NCBI GenBank assembly: GCA_017419405.1
Contig: JAFOLH010000001.1
Coordinates: forward strand, 496,001 to 560,000
Source of the DNA: Renibacterium sp.
GTDB taxonomy: Bacteria; Actinomycetota; Actinomycetes; Actinomycetales; Micrococcaceae
Direction: 5' to 3'
DNA length: 64,000 nt
Made by a program: the position numbers and the translations under genes. Positions 51,312 to 58,433 of the stretch are shown here, piece by piece. Each line of letters starts with the position of its first letter. The first letter of the stretch is position 1. The notes under the pieces were generated by a model. That model had not been told where the DNA came from and did not search any database. It saw nothing but the letters and a program-made list of their open reading frames with translations.

Positions 51312-53362
51312 CACTGCTCTCCTTGCCGGGCGGCGTCGCGATTCGACTGCTCGGGTTGCGGCCGGTTGCGGTCGGAAAGCGCCGCCAGCATGTCGTTGTA
51401 GTTGTCCAGGCTGTCGTCCAATCCCTGATCACCCCGCCGGTCCTTGCGTTTGGCCTCGCGTTGATCGGATCTGGACCATTGGGTGAGCAAGGCGATCACG
51501 ACCACGATCAGCGGCAATTCGCCGGCTGCCCAGGCCACTCCGCCGCCCAGGTATTGGTCGGCCTTGAAATCGGTGTTCCAATCCGGTTGCAGGGAACGGT
51601 AGAAGTTTTCCCCGATGATCGTGGTCGAAGACATCACCGCGACCGCGAAGAAGGCGTGGAACGGCATTGCGGCGAGGGTGAAACCCAGTTTGCCGATGTA
51701 GGGCATCGGGCGGGGCGCGCGGTCGATGCCGATCACGATCCAGTAGAAGAGGTAGCCGGAAATGATGAAATGCAGGTTCATCGCCTGGTGCGCCCAGTGA
51801 TAGCGCATGCCGAGTTCGAACAGCGGCGAGAAATACAGCGCGTAGTAGGAGCCGACGAAGATCGCGAAGACCAGGAGCGGATTGGTCAGGAAGAGCGAGA
51901 TCTTCGAATGCATCAGGGCATTGATCCATTCCCGCGGACCGCTGGGCGCACCGGGCTTGGCCGGGCGCAAGGCGCGCAGTGCCAAGGTGACCGGACCGCC
52001 GAGCACCAGGAGCACCGGGGCCAGCATGTTCAGCCCCATATGCCCCATCATGTGCAGACCGAAAGATCCAGGCGAGCGTTCCGCCCAGACCGATGAGGTG
52101 AAATAGTAGACCGCGAGCCAACCGAGCAGCCAGCTGATGGTCCGGCCCTTGCTCCAGACATCGCCGCGATTGCGCAGGGTGCGCACGCCCAGCAAGTAGA
52201 GCAGCACCGCGATGATCGCAATGCTGCTGAACAACACGTTGGCGCGGCCGGGCAACAACCAGCCGATGAAGCTGCGCGCTCCATCGATGGAAAAGCCGAG
52301 GAAGTTCTCCTGGGTGCTCTGCACCAGCAGGTAGCGCGGCGGGATCGTCCGTTGCAGGGCGAGCAACGCGCCGAGGAAGACTGCGCCCAAGCCCAGCAGT
52401 GCGGTCAGCCGCCAGCGATAGCAGGCCGGGACCTTGGCCTGCTCGGCCATGGCCCGGTTGAACTGCCGGGCATTGGACCAGGCCAGCAACGCCGAGCCGG
52501 CGGCGGCGAGCAGCGCGACCAGGAAAATCGTTCCGTAGCTGGAATCGGTGGGGGCATTTCCGGCCAGGCCTTGGTAGGCCACGGCAGCGTAGCCCACGAG
52601 CGCGACGCCGGCGCAGATCCAGGACATGACGTGGAACCGCCGGAACCCCTGTGCGCTGAGCTTTCCACCAGCGGCCAAGAACCAGTACACACCGAGCAGG
52701 CTGCTGAGCCAGAGCAGCGCGGCTGGTACGGCGAAGCCCGCCGCATCGGAGGCGAAATCATGGTCGGCACCGACCGAAACCTGGCCGACCAGCACAGTGA
52801 GCAAGACCGCCGAGCAGAGCAGCACGAGCGAGACGAACCGGCTGACCCAGGTCTGCCACAACAACAGGGCCGGGACGATCACCGCTGCGCACAGTGCGGC
52901 GAACACCCAAGCCTGGGCTGCCTGGGTGGTGTCCAGGAAGACCATGAAACTGCTGGAGACCACCCAGTTGAGCGGGACTCCGTTGTTGTCCGCGGCGATG
53001 AAACCGATGAGCAGTAGACTGCTCAAGCCCCAGACCACGGCGAAGCCGGCGGCACGCCGGGCCGCCGCCCGGCCGGAATCCCCAGCGGCATAGGCCGGAC
53101 CGCCGAAGAAGCAGAGCAGTCCCAGCTGGGCGAGCGTGGCCACCGCGCCGAGCCACGCGACGGTCCGCAACACCGAGGTTGCCACGGCGGTGAATACGCC
53201 TGGATAGCCGCGGTTCAACGAAGCGTAGAACTCCTCGCCCTGCAACAGCGGAAGGAGCAAGGCGAGCAGGATCAGTGCGCCGGCGACGCCGGCCGGCAAT
53301 GCCGGATGCGGCCGGATTTTGGGCCGCGGCAAGCCGGTGCGGTCGTTCGGGAGCGCGTTCAT
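51311..53362 (-). CDS. CopD-CtaG fusion membrane protein
   Basis: 683 residues, about 14-16 helices. The N-terminal half (about 1-380) is CopD-like, with helices around RTVAWLGAVATLAQLGLLCFF. The C-terminal half is a caa3_CtaG domain: GLHMMGHMGLNMLAPVLLVLGGP near residue 430, YFSPLFELGMRYHWAHQAMNLHFIISGYLFYW near 510 and AMPFHAFFAVAVMSS near 560. Met- and His-rich faces there suit Cu handling. A long acidic/basic tail ends it. CtaG-type proteins assist copper supply to cytochrome c oxidase. The start overlaps the ABC ATPase by 4 bases. The same fusion (Rv0102) neighbours the isonitrile peptide genes of M. tuberculosis. Confidence 0.88.
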   Translation of the reverse strand: MNALPNDRTGLPRPKIRPHPALPAGVAGALILLALLLPLLQGEEFYASLNRGYPGVFTAVATSVLRTVAWLGAVATLAQLGLLCFFGGPAYAAGDSGRAAARRAAGFAVVWGLSSLLLIGFIAADNNGVPLNWVVSSSFMVFLDTTQAAQAWVFAALCAAVIVPALLLWQTWVSRFVSLVLLCSAVLLTVLVGQVSVGADHDFASDAAGFAVPAALLWLSSLLGVYWFLAAGGKLSAQGFRRFHVMSWICAGVALVGYAAVAYQGLAGNAPTDSSYGTIFLVALLAAAGSALLAWSNARQFNRAMAEQAKVPACYRWRLTALLGLGAVFLGALLALQRTIPPRYLLVQSTQENFLGFSIDGARSFIGWLLPGRANVLFSSIAIIAVLLYLLGVRTLRNRGDVWSKGRTISWLLGWLAVYYFTSSVWAERSPGSFGLHMMGHMGLNMLAPVLLVLGGPVTLALRALRPAKPGAPSGPREWINALMHSKISLFLTNPLLVFAIFVGSYYALYFSPLFELGMRYHWAHQAMNLHFIISGYLFYWIVIGIDRAPRPMPYIGKLGFTLAAMPFHAFFAVAVMSSTTIIGENFYRSLQPDWNTDFKADQYLGGGVAWAAGELPLIVVVIALLTQWSRSDQREAKRKDRRGDQGLDDSLDNYNDMLAALSDRNRPQPEQSNRDAARQGEQ

Positions 53363-54189
53363 GCACAGGCCTCAGTGATCTGGGCGGCGGGGTTGATGCG
53401 GGCTGCCGGGCCGAGCGGTGCGCACTGGATGCCGGCTTTGCCGGTGAGCCGGTTCCGGGTCAGCTCGGCTGCGACGCCGAAGACCAAGCGCATGTTCTCC
53501 GGGTTGAGCACCGTTTCCGGCGGGCCGGCGTCGTAGATCTTTCCCTGGTGCATCAGCAGCAGATGATCGGCGTGCGCCAGCGCCTGATCCAAATTGTGCA
53601 GGGCCAGCAAGACGGAGCGGCCGGTCGCTCCGGAGACGAAGCCGTCCAGCAAAGCCAGCAAGTCCAATTGCGCGGCGATGTCGAGGTGGTTGGTGGGCTC
53701 GTCGAGGATCAGCAGCGGTGCATTCTGGCACAGCGCCCGGGCCAACAGCACCCGTTGCCGCTCGCCACCGGACAGCGAAGCGAAATCCCGTCCCGCCAAT
53801 CCGGTGCAGCCGGCGTCCTGGAAGGCCTGGTCGATCAGCGCCCGGTCGGCCGCGTCGAGGCCGCTCAGGGCGCGGGCGAAGGGCGTCCGGCCCATGCTGA
53901 CCACTTCGTAAGCGGTGAAGCCCAGGCCTTGGCTCTGCTGCTGCGGCAAGACAGCGCGGCTTCTCGCGGCCGCGCGTGCGCTCGACTGCCAGATGTCGCT
54001 GCCATCGATTAGCACCGAACCGTGGTTCGGCTTGAGCGCCCGGTAGGCGGCCCGGAGCAGGCTGCTTTTGCCCGAGCCATTGGGTCCGACCACCGCGGTG
54101 ATCGACCCGGGTTGCAGCGTGAGCGTGGCATCGTCGAGGATCGCCCGATGGCCGATGCGGACCGTCACGTTGTTCAATTGGAGACTCAT
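53359..54189 (-). CDS. FecE-like ABC importer ATPase
   Basis: 276 residues. Walker A GPNGSGKSSLL near residue 36, Q-loop PQQQSQGLGFTAYEVVSMGR near 82-100, signature SLSGGERQRVLLARAL near 138 and Walker B LILDEPTNHLDIAAQLDL near 157. These features, with the C-terminal GPPETVLNPENMRLVFG, are those of siderophore/B12-type importers (FecE, BtuD, FhuC). It overlaps the permease by ATGA upstream and the CopD-CtaG gene downstream. With the permease and lipoprotein it forms a complete type II importer. Confidence 0.9.
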   Translation of the reverse strand: MSLQLNNVTVRIGHRAILDDATLTLQPGSITAVVGPNGSGKSSLLRAAYRALKPNHGSVLIDGSDIWQSSARAAARSRAVLPQQQSQGLGFTAYEVVSMGRTPFARALSGLDAADRALIDQAFQDAGCTGLAGRDFASLSGGERQRVLLARALCQNAPLLILDEPTNHLDIAAQLDLLALLDGFVSGATGRSVLLALHNLDQALAHADHLLLMHQGKIYDAGPPETVLNPENMRLVFGVAAELTRNRLTGKAGIQCAPLGPAARINPAAQITEACA

Positions 54190-55286
54190 ACTGCGCGTTC
54201 CTCTTTGCGGGTGCGGAGCAGCCAGAGGAAGAATGGTGTTCCCAAGGCTGCGGTGAAAATGGTCAGCGGATATTCGTTCGGCGGATCGATCAACCTGGAA
54301 GCCAAATCGATGAGCACCAGGAAAATAGCTCCGCCGGCCAAACTCAGCGGCAAGAGCTTCCGGTAGTCGGAGAATCCGAGCATCCGGAGTCCGTGCGGGA
54401 TGATCAAGCCGACGAAGCCGACCGCGCCGGCCACGGTGACCGCCACGGCGGTCAGCAAGGCGCTGGCGACGAGCAATTGCCAGCGCAGCGAGTTGACGTT
54501 GATTCCGAGGGCGACGGCGTCGTCGTCGCCCAGGGCCAGGGCGTTGAGTTGCCGGGACCGGGCCACCAGGAACAGTGCGGTGATTCCGGTGACCACGGCC
54601 AGTACCGGCAGCTGCGACCAGGTGGCGCCCGCGGTGCTGCCGAGCATCCAGAACAAAATGCCCCGGACCTGGGCCGGGTCCACATGCAGTTGGATCAGCG
54701 TGGTTCCGGCCATCGCGGCCTGGCCGAGCGCGACGCCGGCCAGTACGATCCGGTATCCGGAGAGTTTTCCGGAGCGTTGCGCCAAGAACACGAGCAGGAG
54801 CAAGGTCAGCAGGGCGCCCACGAAAGCCGCGGCGCTCACCCCGAGCCCGGCCAATGCCGTGCTGCCCAGTGCCATGACCGAGATCGCCCCCAATGACGAT
54901 CCCGACGAGACACCGATCACGAACGGATCGGCCAATGGATTGCCCACCACGCCTTGCAGGACTGCGCCGGCCATCGCCAAGGCCGCTCCGACCAAGGCGG
55001 TGAGCAGGACCCGGGGGAGCCGCAACTGCCAGATGATCTGCTGGTTCAGCAGCATGCCCGGATCGGCAGCCGCCGCGCCCTGCCCGCTCAGGTTGCGGCC
55101 GATCACCGCGAAAATCTCCCCGGGCGGGACGGCGACCTGGCCCAATGCGGTGGCCAGCATGATGCTGCCCGCCAGGCCGATCAGCAGCAAAGCCGCAGCC
55201 AGCCCCGCTTTGCCCACCGGACGGTGGGCGAAGCGGACGGCCGCAGACGTTGCGCCGACGGCTTCCGGCGGTCTAGTTGAACGCAT
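54186..55286 (-). CDS. FecCD-family ABC importer permease
   Basis: 366 residues with about ten helices. Family motifs RLPRVLLTALVGAALAMAGAVLQGVVGNPLADPFVIGVSSG near 95-135 and AGAVGFVGLIIPHGLRMLGF near 290 are intact; the latter includes the coupling helix to the ATPase. A single gene probably acts as a homodimer. The start overlaps the binding lipoprotein by 14 bases. The substrate would be a metal chelate or corrinoid. In this operon a copper-isonitrile complex is the attractive candidate (inference). Confidence 0.9.
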   Translation of the reverse strand: MRSTRPPEAVGATSAAVRFAHRPVGKAGLAAALLLIGLAGSIMLATALGQVAVPPGEIFAVIGRNLSGQGAAAADPGMLLNQQIIWQLRLPRVLLTALVGAALAMAGAVLQGVVGNPLADPFVIGVSSGSSLGAISVMALGSTALAGLGVSAAAFVGALLTLLLLVFLAQRSGKLSGYRIVLAGVALGQAAMAGTTLIQLHVDPAQVRGILFWMLGSTAGATWSQLPVLAVVTGITALFLVARSRQLNALALGDDDAVALGINVNSLRWQLLVASALLTAVAVTVAGAVGFVGLIIPHGLRMLGFSDYRKLLPLSLAGGAIFLVLIDLASRLIDPPNEYPLTIFTAALGTPFFLWLLRTRKEERAV

Positions 55287-56385
55287 CTGGGTGTGCGACC
55301 TTGGCGATCTTTTCGATGGCGATGGCGTTCTGCGGTCCCAGGTATGCGCTATCCGCCAACGTCACATAGCGGTTGTTTTTGGCAGCCGACCACTGCGGAT
55401 AGGCGGCGAAGATCTTCGCCGCCTCGGCGGCGAGGTCCTCGCCGGCGCTGAATCCGCCGAGGACCAGCACCTCGACGTTGGCCGCAGCCAGCTGCTCGGC
55501 ACTCAGGCTCCGGGTGAAGGTCCGGTCCTTCCCGGAGAACGCGTTGCTGGTTCCGGCGGCCTCCAACAACGAGTCATAACTGCTTCCGGTCAGGACCGCC
55601 GGCAATCCGCTGGAGTTCATCATGGACATCCCGGGGACCGCGATCAGCACTTGCGGTTTGTCGTTGTTCCCGGGCTTGGTGGCAGCTTCCTTCTGCACTG
55701 CCGCCTGGACCTTTTGCACGCGTTGATCGATCTGGTCCGAGAGCTCGAGAGCCTTCGCCTCGACGTCGAAGACATGGCCGAGCAAAGCGTAGTAGGTCTT
55801 GGCCGAAGTCCAGGACGCTTGGGCCAGATCCTGCTTTTCCGCGTCCGTGGCATCGGTTTTGCCGAGTGCGCACTGCGCGGGATTGACCAGGGTTTTGGCT
55901 CCGATCGCGGCCAACTGTTCCCGTGTCGCCATGCCCTTGCCGGCATCGAAAGCGGCCGACGAGTTGGCCAGCACCAGATCGGGCTTGAGGCTGAGCAGGG
56001 TCTCGGCGGGGATGTCCTTGCCGGTCGGCGTGTTTCCGTTGGCCGAAGGCAAGGCATTGATCTTCTCCGCCATGCCCGGCTCGTCGTAGACCCCGTACCG
56101 TTGCGCATTGGCGATCACGGTTTTGTCCAGGCCCAACGCGATGACGCTCTGCACCTCTGCGATGGATTGCCCGTTCAGGATCACCACTCGGCTCGGCGCC
56201 TGGTCGAAGGTTTGGCTCAGACCGCAATTTTCTACGGTATAGGGATAACTGGTGGCCTTTGCCGACTCAGTCGGCGGAGCCGGGGAATTGCCGGGCGAAT
56301 AGCCGGCGGTGCTGCCGCAGGCGGCAACGGCCAGCAAGGTTGCGATGGCGCCGACGGCGATTGCCGAACGGGAAAGGGGATGCAT
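55273..56385 (-). CDS. FecB/BtuF-type substrate-binding lipoprotein
   Basis: ATG 56385 after GGAGAA gives 370 residues. The signal peptide ends in the lipobox LLAVAACGS near residue 22. The domain has two lobes joined by a long helix (AQASWTSAKTYYALLGHVFDVEAKALELSDQIDQ), the clamp form. VILNGQSIAEVQSVIALGLDKTVIA is near 70, KPDLVLANSS near 135 and VEVLVLGGFSAGEDLAAEA near 315. A loop PGMSMMNSSGLP near 250 carries three Met residues, possibly relevant to copper. It is the external receptor of the importer encoded by the next two genes. Confidence 0.88.
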   Translation of the reverse strand: MHPLSRSAIAVGAIATLLAVAACGSTAGYSPGNSPAPPTESAKATSYPYTVENCGLSQTFDQAPSRVVILNGQSIAEVQSVIALGLDKTVIANAQRYGVYDEPGMAEKINALPSANGNTPTGKDIPAETLLSLKPDLVLANSSAAFDAGKGMATREQLAAIGAKTLVNPAQCALGKTDATDAEKQDLAQASWTSAKTYYALLGHVFDVEAKALELSDQIDQRVQKVQAAVQKEAATKPGNNDKPQVLIAVPGMSMMNSSGLPAVLTGSSYDSLLEAAGTSNAFSGKDRTFTRSLSAEQLAAANVEVLVLGGFSAGEDLAAEAAKIFAAYPQWSAAKNNRYVTLADSAYLGPQNAIAIEKIAKVAHPDAFN

Positions 56386-56562
56386 GGGTTCTCCGAAAGA
56401 AGCTGAGCAGAATGGCTGGCAACCGATGCCGGGGTGCTGCAGAACGCAGGCCCGGCCGGTTGGTCGGAAACTCGGAACCCGCCGCAGGGCGGGATCCGCA
56501 GACTGCCGTGGCAGGAACTGCACGGCTGATCGACCGGTGGCTGGAAGGCGCCGAACCGGTGG
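56386..56562 (-). other. Leader region before the binding lipoprotein with one hairpin
   Basis: This 177-base gap is the only sizeable one inside the operon. A 10-bp stem with one mismatch (56474-56483 with 56488-56497, loop GCAG) is present. I looked for a cobalamin riboswitch because of the importer type and did not find its conserved core. An internal promoter or an attenuator remains possible. Confidence 0.4.
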
Positions 56563-57171
56563 CTAGTGCGTGGTGAGCAGCCGAGGAGGTCCGCGGTATT
56601 GCAGCCGCAGGAAAACGTCACGTGAGTTGAATGCAGCCAGCCGGGTGCGGGCCGCGACCCGCGGATGGACTTCCTGAGCCGGCAGCAGCGCGGCGAGCAG
56701 CCGGAACAATGGGCGCAGCAGCAGTGCCAGGATTCCGACGAACCGCCGGGCGACCCGCTCGCCTCGATGGAAGGCGGCGATGGTCAGCAGCGCGGCGCCC
56801 AGGTGCGCGGCGAGCATAGTGAGATCCATCCCCGCCACCGCCGGTTCGGCGACCCCGGCCGGAACCCCGAAGAACGCATGGTGATGACCCGCGGGCACGG
56901 CGCTGGACGGGCCGAAACCAGCGTCGCCGAGCAGCGCGAAAAGCCCGTGGAAAATCACTTGGGAAAGCAGGACCGCGACGGTCAGTCTGGGCAAGCTGAG
57001 CGTCTTCCCGGCCAGCGCGGTGCAGACGAGGGCGGACAGCACGAGGGCGAGCAAAAAGGCGATGCCGAGTGGGAAGGCGCCTCCGCCGATGGTGTGCGAA
57101 CAAGCAGCGACGGTGGTGGCGAACAGGGCTGCGGTCCAGCCGCGGACGAATCGCGCACTGTGTGCGTTCAT
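56563..57171 (-). CDS. Small His-containing membrane protein, first gene of the copper operon
   Basis: 202 residues from ATG 57171, nine bases after GGAGGAGG. About four to five helices: FVRGWTAALFATTVAACSHTIGGG, AFLLALVLSALVCTALAG, LTVAVLLSQVIFHGLFALLGD and DLTMLAAHLGAALLTIAAF. The loop after helix three contains GHHHAFFG, and helices hold further His and Met residues, suiting transient copper binding. Its C-terminal tail is basic. Family unknown to me by name. I associate similar actinobacterial proteins with copper loci, at low confidence. A -10 box and a 12-base palindrome lie directly upstream. Confidence 0.7.
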   Translation of the reverse strand: MNAHSARFVRGWTAALFATTVAACSHTIGGGAFPLGIAFLLALVLSALVCTALAGKTLSLPRLTVAVLLSQVIFHGLFALLGDAGFGPSSAVPAGHHHAFFGVPAGVAEPAVAGMDLTMLAAHLGAALLTIAAFHRGERVARRFVGILALLLRPLFRLLAALLPAQEVHPRVAARTRLAAFNSRDVFLRLQYRGPPRLLTTH

Positions 57172-57203
57172 CTGGCCGGCCTCCTCCGCGATTCGATGCC
57201 ACG

Positions 57204-57221
57204 CGTTCCGGAACGATTCTA
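57204..57221 (-). promoter_or_regulatory. Candidate promoter/operator of the copper-isonitrile operon
   Basis: On the minus strand a -10-like TAGAAT (57221-57216) runs straight into the perfect palindrome CGTTCCGGAACG (57215-57204), which would cover the transcription start. The ATG of the first gene is 33 bases further on. No good -35 is visible, which suits a regulated promoter. The rest of the 57172-57360 gap shows nothing else. The regulator is not in the window. Confidence 0.45.
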
Positions 57222-57360
57222 CACGGCGTCGAAATCGAGCCGGTCCGTGAAATCCAGTCTATCCGTGCTGCCGGCGATGTCCGGCAAGGGCTACGTCACG
57301 GATGGCCGTACCGGGACTCATTTGACCGAAATCCAGCGTCGCTGCGCACCGGGGCCGGAC

Positions 57361-58305
57361 TCAGCCGGCCACGGTGCGGAAACCCAGGTTCCCGCTGGCC
57401 GAATCGGGCGTATTCGAGCTGCGCGCGGCCACCCGGTAGCGGTTGCAATAGGAGGCATGGCAGAGATAGCTGCCGCCCCGCATCACCCGGGCGATTCCGC
57501 TTTCCGGACCGGCCGGATTGCGGTCCGGACTTTGCGCGTAATAATCCGCCGAGTACCAGTCGGCGCACCATTCCCAGACATTTCCGGCCATGTTCCGAAG
57601 CCCGAGGCCGTTGGCCGGGAAACTGTGCGCCGGTGCGGTCCCCAGGTAGCCGTCCTCGAACGTATTGCCGGAAGGAAAAGTCCCTTGCCAAATATTGCTG
57701 TGCTGCTCGCCGCCGGGGCAGAGTTCGTCCCCCCAGGGGTAGCGCGCCCCGGCGAGGCCGCCGCGGGCGGCGAATTCCCACTCGGCTTCGGTGGGCAAGC
57801 GGCGGCCGGCCCATCGGCAGTAGGCCATCGCGTCATGCCAGCTGACCTGGACCACTGGGTGGTCCGGAATGCTTCGCCAGTCCGAGCGGCTGCCGGCCGG
57901 ATGGCGCCAGTCGGCGCCGCGTACGGTCAGCCACCAGGGGGCGCCGCCGACGGCGTGGAGCAGTTCTTCCGGGCTGCCGTCGAAGAGCAGATGGAACACC
58001 GCCGAGTAGCCGAAGCGTTCCGATTCGGTCCGGTACCCGGTTGCGCCGGCGAAGGCGGCGAATTGCGAGTTCGTCACGGCGTGCAGATCGATCGCGAACG
58101 GATCCAGACTGACCTGGTGCACCGGCAGCTCGCCGTCCGCCGGGTAGCCTTCGGCGAAGGCGTCGCCCATGGCGAAACTGCCGCCGGGCACCTCCGCCGC
58201 CGGATGCCCGGCCAGGTCTGGCGCAGCGGCCGTCATCCCGTCCGGTTCCGGGACAACCCGAGGGTCGAGGGGGCGGTTCGGGGATTCCGGGGTGCAGCAG
58301 CCCAT
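57361..58305 (-). CDS. Formylglycine-generating enzyme (FGE/SUMF1 family)
   Basis: 314 residues from ATG 58305 (AAAGG upstream). The fold is shown by GGSFAMGDAFAEGYPADGE near residue 42, HPVVQVSWHDAMAYCRWAGRRLPTEAEWEFAARGG near 150-183 and NMAGNVWEWCADWY near 235. The active-site pair is in RGGSYLCHASYCNRYR, Cys near residues 282 and 287, which bind Cu(I) in aerobic actinobacterial and human enzymes. It oxidises the Cys of CxPxR motifs in sulfatases to formylglycine using O2. The divergent sulfatase is the evident client. A start MGCC is common in actinobacterial FGEs. It lies 189 bases upstream of the copper operon on the same strand. Confidence 0.93.
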   Translation of the reverse strand: MGCCTPESPNRPLDPRVVPEPDGMTAAAPDLAGHPAAEVPGGSFAMGDAFAEGYPADGELPVHQVSLDPFAIDLHAVTNSQFAAFAGATGYRTESERFGYSAVFHLLFDGSPEELLHAVGGAPWWLTVRGADWRHPAGSRSDWRSIPDHPVVQVSWHDAMAYCRWAGRRLPTEAEWEFAARGGLAGARYPWGDELCPGGEQHSNIWQGTFPSGNTFEDGYLGTAPAHSFPANGLGLRNMAGNVWEWCADWYSADYYAQSPDRNPAGPESGIARVMRGGSYLCHASYCNRYRVAARSSNTPDSASGNLGFRTVAG

Positions 58306-58328
58306 GATGCCTTTCGAGGGACGAGTGT

Positions 58329-58343
58329 TGTCATAATATGACA
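58329..58343. promoter_or_regulatory. 15-base palindrome between FGE and sulfatase genes
   Basis: TGTCATA-A-TATGACA is a perfect inverted repeat in the 128-base divergent gap. Size and sequence resemble GntR/FadR-type operators, but no regulator gene is adjacent. It could co-regulate the two genes. Confidence 0.5.
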
Positions 58344-58433
58344 GAGTCTGATTGAGATGTTCGATTTTGCATCATGAAATGTCGCGAGGCGGTGGCCGGA
58401 CGGCGATCCACGGAAAGTCTGGGAGCGCAATCG

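Noticed and set aside
56386..56562. Possible cobalamin riboswitch before the FecB/BtuF-like gene
   Set aside because: The conserved GCCACTG and B12-box elements are absent on both strands; only one ordinary hairpin is present.
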